Below, piece after piece: positions 49,731 through 61,923 of a stretch of DNA of 64,000 bases. The DNA is from Circinella umbellata (lineage: Eukaryota; Mucoromycota; Mucoromycetes; Mucorales; Lichtheimiaceae). The notes under the pieces are model-generated. The model worked only from the letters and a program-made list of their open reading frames with translations. It had not been told where the DNA came from and did no database searches. Location of the stretch: the NCBI GenBank assembly GCA_025093555.1, contig JAIWNF010000042.1, positions 62,001 to 126,000 of the forward strand, written 5' to 3'. The number at the start of each line of letters is the position of its first letter. The first letter of the stretch is position 1. Made by a program: the position numbers and the translations under genes.

Positions 49731-51547
49731 ATGATTTCAAAACAAATTTTATTTTTATTTTTATTTTATATTATTACCATTACTTTATCATCTCATGCTG
49801 CCATAATTCCTAGTTATGGTGAACATGATGGTGATAACGATGATCTTATATCTGACGCTGCGGCATTTTTGAATGATGATATACTCGGTAATAATAACGA
49901 TGAGCCATCACAAGAAGAAAACATCATTGTAATAGACACAGAACAGCAACAACAGCAAACACAACCCAATACTTTTATTGATACACTTGGTTTAGTTGAT
50001 AACGGTGTCAATTATGAAGAAGACGAATCACAAGACGACGAAGAAGATGATGAATTCCAACATGTTCACTCCAATGCAAATGAACAAGATATTGTTTATG
50101 ATAATATTCGTTATACTTTGAATGACCAAGGTCAATTCATCATTGTTCCTGACGGTGAAGATATAGCTTCTGTTGTCGCCATGAAAACAGCAGCTTCAGA
50201 AGAAGAAGCCATTCAACTTTTTGAAGATTATATTACAAGTAGTAGTTCGCATGATGATGAATTACCAGATGAAGAAGAATTTGCTGATGAGCAAGATGAT
50301 TTTACAATCCTTAATTCTCACACTGGGGAAGACCATGTGGGGTCACACGAACAAGAAAATGGGGTAGTTGACGACGATGAAGGAGAAGAAATCAGTGAAC
50401 AAGTCGAAAAAGTATTGTTCGATAATGCTGATCAAGAAGTAACCATTGATTCAGAATCTGGTATGCCCGTTTTCGCAAATAAAAATTCTGATGATTTCGA
50501 TTTTTATCATCAAATTCCTGAGCCAGGTAGTCAGGAACAACAAGTAGATAATAATATGGGCGCCTCACATGACAATGATGAAGAAAAACCAACAGTCTTT
50601 ATTGATCAATCAAATCCAGCTATCGTAATTCACCATAGACCTGATACTGAACGAGTCAATCCTCAAAATTTTTATCAACATACTCCTAGTCGTTACCAAT
50701 CTCCAATTCAAAAGAAAAATACTTCTTCGCAACATCTTTGGAAATATTTTGTCGGTCTCTTTGTATTGGTGGTAATTCTTGTGAGACGAAACGTTATAGC
50801 AGCTCAGGTATGTAACACAAAATTAGAAATGACTCTTTTTTAGGCTTGTACTTTTATTTTTAAAATACACCAATACCTCAGCCATATTATAAAAAAAAAA
50901 AACCTAGTAAAATTCAGCCAGTTCCTAATACTTCACCCCACTTTTTTTTTCACATTATAGAAAATGTCGTCATCTGAAGCTGTTGCAACACATCAAGACT
51001 GGAAAAAACAATTGAATTATAAGTACGATCAAGCAGCTGCCCGGTTACCCGTAAGTTTATCTTGAAATTTACTGATATGTAGTGCATTATAGTAATAATT
51101 ATCGCTGTTTGTTATGGTATCGACCTATTCTAATTCTCTTCTTTTTTCTTTCTTTCTACTCTTTCTAATTCTTTAAATAGGTTTATTATACTCAAGGTAT
51201 GTATCTTATATTTAATTCAGAAAAAAAAAAACGGCGGATAAAATATATATACATATACTCTTTTTTTTTTCTTTGTGAGACCTTTACTTATTTTTATATC
51301 TTTGAACACAAAATTTTTAGATATGGGCCGAGAACAACAACAATATGGTGTTTTTGACGAAAAAGCAGGTGCAGCGGAATATATTAATAAAAATCGACGT
51401 GCTTCCGCGGGACATGTTCGTAAACCATCAATTGGAAGATCATCCCAAAGTGTTCGACTTCAACATCAACGACATACTTCACTTAGCAGTCTTAATACAG
51501 CTGCCATGTACAGACATTCAAATAATGATAATCAAAGTCCAATTTAA
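49731..51547 (+). CDS. Acidic single-pass membrane protein, unknown function (469 aa, 4 exons)
   Basis: Exons 49731-50807, 50961-51050, 51181-51196 and 51321-51547 close in frame. I do not recognise the family. An N-terminal signal peptide (about residues 1-24, QILFLFLFYIITITLSSHAA) precedes a roughly 300-residue lumenal/extracellular region very rich in Asp, Glu, Asn and Gln. A transmembrane segment lies near residues 338-352 (YFVGLFVLVVILV), followed by RR. The remaining ~110 residues form a basic, Ser/Arg/Gln-rich cytosolic tail (KNRRASAGHVRKPSIGRSSQSVRLQ). Topology is therefore type I. The third exon is only 16 nt (VYYTQ). If exon 1 were read on into intron 1, it would stop after ten more codons. 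Confidence 0.72.
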
Positions 51548-52916
51548 TGGTATATTATCATCATTTAGTTTTACCTTTTAATATAAAGTATTATAATCAT
51601 CTATCATCATTACTTTTTAGGTTACCCATCTATATACACGATTACACTCTCACACTCTCAACCTTCACACGCTCAATAACTTTGTAAATACAATAACCCC
51701 TTTCCATTCATTATTTTTCTTTCAATTTCATCATTCTATATAGTGTTTTTGCTACTTATTATACCTCCTATTCCTTAATTACTAGAAGAAATTCATTTTA
51801 ATTCCTTATTATTCCCTTATTAAACATTACATAATTCAGAATCCCTTATTCATCATTCAACATCCGCAAACACACACATACAATGAATTCTCTTACAATT
51901 CATCATCATATTATTATTATATATTATTACATGATTCTATATATAAAGGTTTTTTTTATATCTACACTGTAAACATTTATCAATTGTTTTAATACTAAAT
52001 GCTAGAAGATTGTTCAAAAATAGTTATTAAACAACAGTTATATGACAGTTGATGATTTTGGAGGTGTGAAAGAAAAATATAAATAATTGAGCCATACACA
52101 TTACTAGAAATTTCATCTCGTGCTCTTGTGTAAACTTTAACAATAACGTATCATTATTCCTTCTTGTCATTACTCAGAGTTCTACTATATACAAATATTT
52201 ATCTTTAGTAAAACTACGGGAATTGCTGCGGACACCCCACTTCTAAATTTTTTCAAAGACACACAACAATCTGATATAATTACGTCGTATCCCACTATCT
52301 ATACCACTATCTATGCAGTTATTGTCGTTATATAACTTAAAAATGTTTATGGGACTTATATTGGTAGTTCAACTTTTTATGAATAATAAGAGTCAATATT
52401 TTTTATCTTTTCTCAGTATATCGTTCTATACTCAAGTGGGAGCTGCAGTCCAGCATAAGAAGACAAGATAAACAAGAAACAATGTACGTATACTTTTAAT
52501 GTTACGTACATATGAGTGGTCAAATAAGCGCTAGCTGTATAGTTTATATGGTCTAAAAGCTTGTTCAATAACTTTTTATTTGTAAAGAGTTACGTAGTAG
52601 CAATTCCCTGAAACTATTATCTTCACGCTGTCATCATTACAATCAAAAACATTCACTGAACTTTTGCTTTTTATAACAAACATATTTATCATATGAAGAA
52701 AATGAATAACTATGCGTTATAAAGTCAAAAATGATGGGTATTGAAATATGATCCATTAATGAATAGTTATCAAGTAATGCATTGAACGGAATCGAAAAAA
52801 AAAGAATGAATTTTTAAAAATACACATATACTTCTTTTTTTCAGGTGACACCAGCAAAGGGCTAAATTCGTCTCCTTTCAAAGTTTACATTTTTTTTTTT
52901 TAAAATAAAATAGAAC
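51548..52916. other. 1.4-kb intergenic region
   Basis: 3' flank of the acidic membrane protein, then AT-rich DNA with no open frame worth reporting. TACGTA occurs near 52488, 52502 and 52590. Confidence 0.5.
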
Positions 52917-53903
52917 ATGGGTGCTCAAGCTTCCAAAGAAGTCGGTCGTCGACTACCAAAACAAGTCAGAAATGATAACCTTGCAAAACCTACTTCTTCA
53001 CCTTCAAGCATTCAAGACGATTACAGACAAACAGGCAAACTGTCATTATCAGGTATATTTTTAATTATTATTATTATTGTTTGTTTCTTTTTTAAGCGAT
53101 CGATTCATAATAATCATTAAAATTGACATTTATTCATTTTGAATCATTTATACATGTCTCATAGAGGAACCAGAAATTGAAGAACGCGATCCTGAATTAC
53201 ATAGAAAACTTGCTGAACTGGGCCCTGTTAAAATAGAACCTACTTATACGCGTATGAGAACTGTAAGTTATTAAGTTGGGTAGTTGGGGCGGGGAGAAAT
53301 AAAAAAAAAAAAAAGAAAACTCAAATTTATTTCTTTGCATAAACAAAATGAACTTTTCTATTATTCCCCTCCTCCCACACACACTTTGATTAGTCTGATA
53401 ATATGTTACATATCATGCGAGAACGACAAAGAATTGAAGAAAATGAAGATCTCGGTCGATTATCTCAAGTACCTAATCGAACAACTATTGATGTTATTTT
53501 TTCTGCATTGGAACAACGAAAACGATTAGCACCTGGTGATTTGGATAACGATAAAGTATTGAAAGGACTATCACGGGATTATGAATTGGATGTACCTACA
53601 TTAAAGACATTATACAAGTATTTTAATACTATTGCTGTTTTACCTGCAAGAGTGGACGATGAAAAAAATCGAAGACTTGGTATTTGGGCTGAAAATCGAC
53701 AAGAATGGCAACAAGCAGTGGATGCAGCTACAGCAAAGAACGAAGAAATTAAGAAAATGCAAGGAAAGAAGCCAACCACCGAACAAAAACAAGATCAACA
53801 ACAACAGCAATCTACGACAACAAAAACAGATAAAAAATCAGAACGACCATTGACTGAAGAAGAGAAAAGAGAAAAACGTTTACAAGACTTATTTGAAGAT
53901 TAA
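52917..53903 (+). CDS. NDUFAF4-like complex I assembly factor, N-myristoylation signal (247 aa, 3 exons)
   Basis: Exons 52917-53052, 53165-53262 and 53394-53903 close in frame to 247 residues. The N-terminus MGAQASKEVGRR is a strong N-myristoylation signal. The middle segment, TTIDVIFSALEQRKRLAPGD then LTRDYELDVPTLKTLYKYF-like residues, lines up with the C-terminal part of human NDUFAF4 (helix, then YQLEQKDVNSLLKYF), which acts in mitochondrial complex I assembly and also starts MGA. The C-terminal ~60 residues are Lys/Gln/Glu-rich, ending RLQDLFED. The family call rests on pattern similarity recalled from the human protein, so it is moderate. Presence of complex I functions fits a non-Saccharomyces fungus. 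Confidence 0.65.
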
Positions 53904-54293
53904 ATAAGTTAATAATTAAATAGAACTCTTTTTTTTTGTTACATATAATATAAAAGTATATGATGGGAATACATAATGAAATCGTTCATTTTTTTTTTAT
54001 AAATTGTGTCTCAAATCTTCAATACCTCTTGTAAGCAAAAAAAAAACAGTCTTATATAATCACACACATACTAGATATCAATAATAAGAGAGAAAGAATA
54101 GAGAGAATTTACATTAGGGCGATAAAAAAAACGACAAAGAAGAATTGTAGTGTGTATGATGGGTTTCTATGAGGAGGATAGAAGGAGAAGGTAGGAGGAG
54201 CAAGAAAGCGGTATAGTTCATAGTTGATTGAAAGGACTCTGTAAAAAAAATGGCTGAATGTGTTTGTCTACATATAATTATTATTTTAAGAAT
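53904..54293. other. Intergenic between convergent NDUFAF4-like and PAN1-like genes
   Basis: Two facing 3' UTRs in AT-rich DNA with a purine-rich patch (about 54080-54220). No gene seen. Confidence 0.5.
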
Positions 54294-56895
54294 TTATTCA
54301 AATGATGGGAAACGAGATTCAAAACCAGGATCGACATCAGGTGCTTTTGCTGTGGCAGTTTCAAATGATACTTGTTGAATAAATTCCTTGAGATCAGCAG
54401 CTACACCTTCACCAGACTCAAATCGACGACGTTCATCAATAGCACGTTGATCTTGTTCATGTTTACGAATATCCAACCCTAATAAGCTAGTTTCCATACG
54501 AATGGCATTGACAGCATCTTGAAATCCATCCAATGACGTAGATACACTATCTGCATGAGCAATAAATGCTAATCGTTCTTCTTCAGCTGCTTCAATGTCT
54601 CCTGTTACATCTACCTTATTCGTTTTACCGGTAATTTTCCCCATACGTGCTGCTACCATAGCCTTTGCCTTGGCACGAATCTTATCATTTTCTGTTACCT
54701 CACCATTCGGTCCAGTACCAACAATATCATATGTAGGTTCCGAGCTTGCCTTGGCTGCTTTGTTTTTAGCGACTTGTTTTTTCTTTTCAGCCAAATCATC
54801 TTCAGTTTCACGTAATTGGCGAACGAGACCTCGCAAGGATGTTTCAATCAAATACTGAATCTCGGCTTCCAATGATTTTTCTTGTTCTGCAGCTTCTGCT
54901 AATTCACTGGTTCGAGCTGTATATTTTTCCCATGCGAGACCCGCTTCATCCCCTCCCGAACGTACAATTTCAGATTGCAATTCTCGAATTTTTTCCTTCA
55001 CTTCATCAATATCTTTTTGTTCAGTATATGATAATTCTTTGTAAGGTTTGGCTTTTCTGGCTACAGCTTCTTCTTCCAAATCTTGTATCCGTTGTTTATG
55101 TTCTTTCACTTGTTTACGTAAATCAGAAATACGGGTCTGTTTTCCACGATAACCATAACTTGATGTAGTTCCACTGGATTTTGATGTTGTAGGTGTGACA
55201 GTACGACTTCGATCTGGACCCATGCGTCGTGCACTTGACACATAAGCAGTATCAGCACTATCATCATCTTTGTATTTTTCTTTAGTTGGTTTACGTGCAG
55301 GACTCACTGATCGTGCGCGTGAATTACGATGGGTTGGAGGTGAAAGTGACGGTGATGAACTAAAATTATGAATACCCCGTTTTGTTGCAATATCTTTTAA
55401 AATAGACTGTTTCAATCCATCGACACTTTCCTTTAATTCACGTGTAGATGGAGGTACTAACTCGGTAGGTAAATGTGTTGGAACATCATAACCATTTAAT
55501 TTTCTATAAATTAAATGCATTGCAACTGAAAATTCATCCACGTTTAATTTGCCTTGATTATTTGGATCCGATAAATTCCTGCAACCAAAAAAAAAAAAAA
55601 ATTAAAATGAATATAAGCATATAATGATATATATCTTTGTTTAGAATAGGAATAATTACCAAATCTGCATTAATACATTCTCTGCCAATCCTGATTGAGT
55701 AAAGATTTCTTTGGCCATATCACCTGTCAAATATCCTTTCTTTTCTTCATCCCATGCCTTGAAGATTTGTGTATAACGTTTTTTTTCTTCTGTTGTGACA
55801 GCCCAGGGTATCTTGACTTTACCGGCAAGGGATTGAAAATCCTGACCGGCAGGAGGTGGAGCTGCACCAGGCATCATCTGGTTCATAAAATTGAGATTGT
55901 TTCCTCCCATACCTGTTGGCATAGCAATTTGTTGATTCCCTGCTAACATGGGTGTGACACCTGTCATCATAGGCATTTGTAATCCAGTAAGTTGTTGTGA
56001 TTGAAAACCTGCTGTCATACCAGTGGGTTGTGATTGAATACCGCTCATTGTCATCCCGGTAGATTGTGATTGAATACGACCCAATGTTGACATACCAGTA
56101 GGTTGTGATTGGATACCGGTTGGTAATGGTTGCATACCCGTCATTTGTGCTTGTAAACCTGTATGAAATGAATGTTGTTGTTGTTGTTGTTGCTGTTGTG
56201 GGATAGATTGTTGACCACCCGCTAAATTGCTTAACATAGATGTTGACAATGAACGTTGAGGTGTTATTCCTGTTGCCATGGGTTGTAAACTACTTTGTTG
56301 TTGGGGTGTATTACTAGTAGCAGTTGACTTTACTATTGCTGTAGCTGTTTCTATTTCGTTCCGTATTTGGTCAGGTAGTGCAGATGGAATGTCGCGACCA
56401 GCCATACGCATAGATGTCAAATACATTGCAACTGTAAATTCAGGAAGCGTGAGTTGTGGTTCTTGAGTGACATTGGAAAGATCCCTATAAACACAAAATA
56501 AAAAATACTAAGAGTTAATAACAACTAAAAAAAAGAGAACGTGTAAACCGGGACTAAAAAGAATACAATTATGTTACCAAATCTTGGCTAAAGTGGTATC
56601 ATCAAGACCTGACCGAGACAAAAGATTTCTTGCCGCATCAGCTATTAACAATAAATCAATTGAAAATTAGTATGCATTTTTTTTTGCTTCCAACCTGATT
56701 TAACAATTAAATTATAGTAGTTTTCCTTTACCTGACATAAATGGACTATTTGGAGACGCTTGGTTAAAAAGCGATTGGTATTTGTTTTGGTCAGCTTCTG
56801 TCACAAAGCTTAACCGCATATCTATAAACAATAGAAAATTAGTTTCGACCCGAGTTCATCATGTAGTGCTTTTTTGTTTCTACTTTACCCGTCAT
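54294..56895 (-). CDS. PAN1-like EH-domain endocytic protein (756 aa, 5 exons)
   Basis: Exons 56895-56889 (7 nt), 56821-56732, 56641-56578, 56484-55660 and 55578-54294 close in frame. EH domain 1 covers about residues 4-95 (LSFVTEADQNKYQSLFNQA, LAKIWDLSN). A linker follows with repeated Q-x-TGM/QPTGI units and polyglutamine. EH domain 2 is at about 279-375 (IPWAVTTEEKKRYTQIFKAW, VLMQIWNLSDPNNQGKLNVD, FSVAMHLIYRKLNGYDVP), and LPTELVPPSTREL after it matches Pan1. Residues of about 450-680 form a coiled coil. Pan1 binds NPF-motif adaptors and promotes actin assembly at endocytic sites. This protein ends soon after the coiled coil (ESRFPSFE) without the proline-rich/WH2 tail of yeast Pan1. The 7-nt first exon is less certain than the rest; the DMRLSF start is otherwise supported by the EH fold. 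Confidence 0.88.
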
Positions 56896-57513
56896 TGATG
56901 CACCGAAATAAAATAGGTTCGAGAGAGAGAGAGAGAGATATTACAGCAACTAAGAAAAAAGAGAGAGAACAATCCTAATTTGGTAATCAGGCAAGTTGTC
57001 TTATATATAAATTAGAAAAAAGTCAGCGGGTAAATTTAGTCCTTTCATCCTTAAAAACCAAGGGATTTTATAACAGGACTTTAATTGAAAGAAAAATAAT
57101 CACTGAATTTGTGTTTGATTTTTTTAAAAAGTAACTTAAATACCGTTACAGTAGTTGTAATCTTAAAGGTTTGATTGTTTTAAAAATGTCACTCACTGTG
57201 ATCTGCTGTCAAGTACTCGTTTTGTCAATCTAATGAAGTCTCCTTTAGCATCAAAGAAATAGACCTTTTATTTATGTTCTGTTATGTCCCATAAACGTTA
57301 TCTTTTTTTGAGTTATGAAGCAACGAGATATTCAACATATTAAGGATGAATGATACTTTAGAAAGTTTTGAATTCAGTAAAAAAAAAATAATGCTAACCA
57401 TATATAAACCGGAAGCTGGGGTAAATTCTGCACTTTTTTTTTTTTTTTTACTGCTGAGAAAAAAAAAATCAGCCTTTTGCCTAGTCAACAGGTACTCCTT
57501 TTTCTTTTTCTTC
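56896..57513. other. Divergent intergenic region PAN1-like / MIP
   Basis: Contains a (GA)n run at about 56921-56938 in the presumed 5' UTR of the PAN1-like gene, and T-rich tracts before the MIP start. No gene. Confidence 0.5.
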
Positions 57514-60095
57514 ATGTCAGTGTCTCGACAATGCTTTCGATCGTTAAGACCACGTCAACTCTTACGAACAACAAACCATAATACACCATTTCAGTTATTA
57601 CCTTTATCACAACAACGACGGTATCGCCATGCTTCTACTCTTTCCAATAACAAACTTCATGAATTTTCTTCCAACAATGATTCTACCCATGAATATTTAC
57701 GATTAATTTTTGACGACAAAGATATTTGGAATCAACAATTAAAAGAATGTACAAATAAACATAATAATGAACAAGTTGGATTATTAGGAAATCCTCATTT
57801 TACATGTATTGAAGGATTTGAATATGCAGCACAACAAGCTATTCAACGTGCTCAATTGATTGTGGAACGTATTTGGCATGCACCTGAAAATGGACGATCT
57901 GAAATGCGTCGTGTAGTCAAAAACTTGGATCGTCTTTCAGATACACTTTGCAGTGTCATCGATTTGGCAGAATTTTTACGAAATGCCCATCCAGGTGAAG
58001 AAACCATGGAAGCTGCTAATAAAGCCTATATGGATTTATGTTTTTATATGAATACATTAAATACGGATACCCGAATGCACAAGGTAATTTTTTTTTTATT
58101 TTTTATTTTTACTATACGGATTATCTTTATAGGATAATTATTTATATATGGAATATATTAGGTATTAGCACAAGTATTAGCAGATCAAACCATTGTAAAA
58201 GAATTTACACCAGATGAACATGCAGCGGCTATCGTCTTTCTACGTGATTTTGAAAAATCGGGTATTCATTTACCTACAAAACAACGTGAAAAATTTGTAG
58301 AATTATCAGATCGTATTATTCAATTAGGAAGAGAATTTGTTCAACGTGATCCTCGTGGTGTTCATCATATTAAAATAGATCCAAAAGCATTGAATGGATT
58401 AGGACAAAGTTTGGGTCGTAACTCTTCATTAATGAATAAGGAAGAGGGTGTTTTACAATTATCCACCGATTCTTATGAATGTCAAATGATACTTAAATAT
58501 GCTGACAATGATCAAGTACGAAGACAGGTGTATGAAGCCATAAATTCAGCAAATCAAGAAAGTGTCTCGATTTTGGAACATTTGATGAAAACACGCGGAG
58601 AATTGGCTAATCTGGTAGGTAAAAGTTCATTTGCAGAACTTCAATTACAAGATAAAATGGCAAAAAGTCCAGGTAGGAATATTCACTTATATGTTTATAA
58701 TGAGAGAAAGAAAACCGGGTATATAATCTCTATTCAATATATATACTAAAAAAAACAACTCAATTATAATTATATGAATGAATAGCCAATGTGGATGCAT
58801 TTTTAAGAACATTATTACGACATCAAGAACCAGCATCTGAGCATGATATACGATTATTACAAGAAACAAAACAACGTGCCATGCGATTATCAACACTTCC
58901 ATCCGTCAATGCGTGGGATCGTGATTATTATATGCATGTATATGACGTTCTTGATAGACAAACTCAAGGTCCAGCACCTCATATGCCTTATTTTTCAGTT
59001 GGATCAGTCATGCAGGGTTTATCACGCTTGTTTAATCATTTATACGGGGTTCAATTTGTTCCTGGTGATGTGAGTCCAGGAGAACTTTGGCATGATGAAG
59101 TACGTAAATTAGATGTTCTGTGTGAACAAAAAGGCAAGATTGGTACCATTTATTGTGATTTATATTCTCGTGCAGGCAAAACTACAAATGCAGCTCATTA
59201 CACTGTTCGTACATCAAGACGTGTAGATGATGATGATACAGAGAATGATATTCGATTTGCTTTCCCTCAACAAAACATAGCAAAAGAAAATTTCATGCCA
59301 CCTATTCCACAAACAGCTAGTACACTTCGGGGTCGCAATGGATTATATCAATTACCAGTCATTGCATTAACTTGTGATTTTAACAATACCAAAAACAATG
59401 GTACTGCTATGTTATCCATGTTTGAAATTGAAACTTTGTTTCATGAAATGGGACATGCTATGCATTCCATGTTGGGTCAAACAGACTTTCACAATGTAGC
59501 AGGTACTCGATGTGCCACCGATTTTGTCGAATTACCTTCCATTTTAATGGAACATTTCCTTTGGCATCCAAAAGTGATTCCTTTATTATCCAATGGTTCC
59601 AAACAACAAGCACCCTCAGCAAAGATGATTCAATCTTATCTTCAACAACGAAAGCGATTTAATGGGATTGAAACAAATAGTCAAATAGTGATGGCTTTAT
59701 TGGATCAACAATATCACTCAAGCATGGCAACAAGTCGTGATTTTTCAAGTATTAAAATATGGCATGATTTACAAGATGATGTTGGATTATTCCAAAGTGT
59801 TCCGGGTACAATGTGGCCTGTACAATTCGGTCATTTGTTTGGTTATGGTGCTGGATATTATTCTTACTTATTTGATCGAACAGTAGCAAGACGCATATGG
59901 CAAAAATGTTTTATGAAGGATCCATTGAATCGAGAACAAGGACAAGTATTTAGAGATAAATTACTTCAATGGGGTGGTGCACGTGATTCATGGCAATGTG
60001 TAGCAGATGTTTTGGGCGAAGAAGATGCTGAATTATTGACAAGTGGTGATGAAAATTCAATGCGAACAGTCGGTGATTGGGGTATTGATGTATAA
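57514..60095 (+). CDS. Mitochondrial intermediate peptidase (796 aa, 3 exons)
   Basis: Exons 57514-58083, 58162-58672 and 58786-60095 close in frame to 796 residues, close to yeast Oct1 (772). The N-terminus MSVSRQCFRSLRPRQLLRTT plus QQRRYRHAST is a basic, acid-free mitochondrial presequence. The M3 metallopeptidase site is FHEMGHAMH (His580, Glu581, His584), with the third zinc ligand Glu609 in DFVELPSILMEHF; GYGAGYYSYLFDR closes the active-site lid. The enzyme removes an octapeptide from matrix precursors already cut by MPP. The frame is open upstream of the ATG through a low-complexity stretch, but 57514 is the ATG that begins the presequence. Confidence 0.95.
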
Positions 60096-60419
60096 ATGGA
60101 CTGTATAATAGAGTTATATACTGATATAAATTGTTAAAAAAAGAATAAAAAAAAAGTATGATTATTATAATTTATATAACAATATCAACGGAGTCGTACG
60201 TATGTAATAATAAATATTTATATAGATAATAATAATAATAATAATAATAATAAACAATATGATATTCGTGATATATTTATAATATGCAAAATAAGAATAG
60301 TAATAATTATAAAGAAAAAGAAGAAGAGGTATACAAAAAAAGAATAAAAGGGATAACCGTTCTCTTTTTTTTTTAAAGTGTGTTTTACGTATGGATTTTA
60401 AAAAAAACTAAAATAATTG
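60096..60419. other. Intergenic, convergent 3' flanks
   Basis: A/T-rich, with an AAT microsatellite at 60226-60254. No gene. Confidence 0.6.
60226..60254. repeat. (ATA)n microsatellite
   Basis: Uninterrupted trinucleotide run between convergent genes. Confidence 0.9.
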
Positions 60420-61103
60420 TTATTGTTGTTGTCGCTGCTGCTGTTGATCTTTAAAGTTGGGTGTTGATCGAACACGTTTAATCAAATTAACCGCCGACCT
60501 GGGTCTCGATAATGACAATTTTTTTGCTTTTCTTGGTAAAGTACCACTAAAAAATTGTTGACCGATACTCGGTTGTCGTCGTGGAGGACCATTGGAAGTA
60601 GCAGGTCGTTCTTGATATTTTGTTGGGTCACGAAGTAAATATTCAAATTGTGGAAATGTCAATTTCTTTTGAGTTTCGTCATGACTTTTTTTGACAGATG
60701 ACGACCAACCACTATCCAAAAAGAAAGCCAAGTCACGAGAAGCAGCAAATTCAAGGGTATTTACATTGACAGAATCTTCCGTTGTGGGTGAAGCAGATAC
60801 ATCGTCAAGACTATCAATAGAAGCGGGTATTGTTGTTGAAGCAGTAGTAGTAGTAGTAGTATTGATAGGAGTATCGGTAGGTACGGAGGAAGTAGTCGGT
60901 GGTGTAATAATATTTTTATTATTTTCTCCAAAAGTAGGGGTACCAGATTCAATAATGTCCGTGTTGGTGGCGTTGTGGTCGTCATTAATATTATTATTAT
61001 GAGGTTGAGGAGGAGCAGATCGATGTTTTCTCGAAGTAGAACGACTTCTAACAAAGATACGAGAAACAAAATTAGATACAGAATCCATGGGTATTTGTCT
61101 CAT
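60420..61103 (-). CDS. Low-complexity hypothetical protein (227 aa, intronless)
   Basis: A single ATG-initiated frame with no recognised domain. Residues 1-30 are basic (FVSRIFVRSRSTSRKHRS). Residues 35-110 are Asn/Thr/Ser-rich and disordered. Residues 118-160 look more ordered (LEFAASRDLAFFLDSGWSSS, LTFPQFEYLLRDPTKYQERP), and the C-terminus is basic with SLSRPRSAVNLIKRVRSTPN before polyglutamine. The short ordered block is the part most likely to be conserved. An opposite-strand shadow ORF exists because of the TNN-rich repeats. It is likely a real gene, given native codon use and flanking UTR-like DNA, with unknown function. Confidence 0.6.
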   Translation of the reverse strand: MRQIPMDSVSNFVSRIFVRSRSTSRKHRSAPPQPHNNNINDDHNATNTDIIESGTPTFGENNKNIITPPTTSSVPTDTPINTTTTTTASTTIPASIDSLDDVSASPTTEDSVNVNTLEFAASRDLAFFLDSGWSSSVKKSHDETQKKLTFPQFEYLLRDPTKYQERPATSNGPPRRQPSIGQQFFSGTLPRKAKKLSLSRPRSAVNLIKRVRSTPNFKDQQQQRQQQ

Positions 61104-61923
61104 AGGTTATTAAAAAAAAAAAAGGTTAAGAAAGTAGAACCGGGTAACTAATTAGTGAAAGAAAGAAAAAAAAGAGAGGAAAGAGAAAAGAAAAGAAAAG
61201 AAAGAGAAGAGAGAAAAAAAATAATCTCTTTGTTACTCTTTTTCCTACACACCCACACACCCACTCTCTCTCTCTCTCTCTAATCTATCTGTCTTGTTAT
61301 GTCATGTCGTGTTGTGCAGTGTTGCATCTCCTTCTACTCCTCACCTCACCTTGTACTTTTCTCCTAATCAGGTGACATTTACAACGTGCATGTTGCACTT
61401 TGGTGCAACCATAACCCGATTATTACATCATTATAGAACCTGAAATAAATTACTTTTTTATCATGAATAATAACAACTACTTTTATTTTATTTTATTTTA
61501 TTGGAGTTATAAATAATATGTTTGAGAAAAAGGAAAGGATGGGGTAAAAATTATATAAGTGAGAGAGAGGGGAGGGGTACGTAATAACCGATTTCTTAGG
61601 ATAACAACAACTTGTCAAAAGAAAAAAAAAATAATTTTCATGGGTTTAAAAAAAATCCAGTTGAAAGAAAGAATGATTATAATGTTTTATCTATAAACCC
61701 TTCTTACTTCTTTTCCCCACTACGTACGTACCATCAACCCTTGTTCATCCCCAGTAGTTTTCAATTCAATAGCCCTTGTAGTAGAGAAAAAAAAAGTATG
61801 TCGATGGGTGTAATATAATTGAAAGAAAACCATTTAAAAACGAAAGGCTTGTATATTCATTAATCAACTTTTATTTTTCTATTTTTTCTACTCTCTCTTT
61901 TATAATATAATTCAAAAAAAAAA
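61104..61923. other. Divergent intergenic region
   Basis: Purine-rich 5' flank of the hypothetical gene, a (CT)9 run at 61264-61281, and TACGTACGTAC near 61720. No gene supported; the ORF at 61612-61818 lacks features. Confidence 0.45.

Noticed and set aside
57346..57513. Upstream extension of mitochondrial intermediate peptidase
   Set aside because: The extension is Phe/Lys low-complexity translation of homopolymer DNA and would bury the mitochondrial presequence.
60691..61069. ORFs in other frames across the Thr/Asn-rich hypothetical gene
   Set aside because: Poly-Val and poly-Leu translations arise from the TNN/ACN repeats of the real frame.
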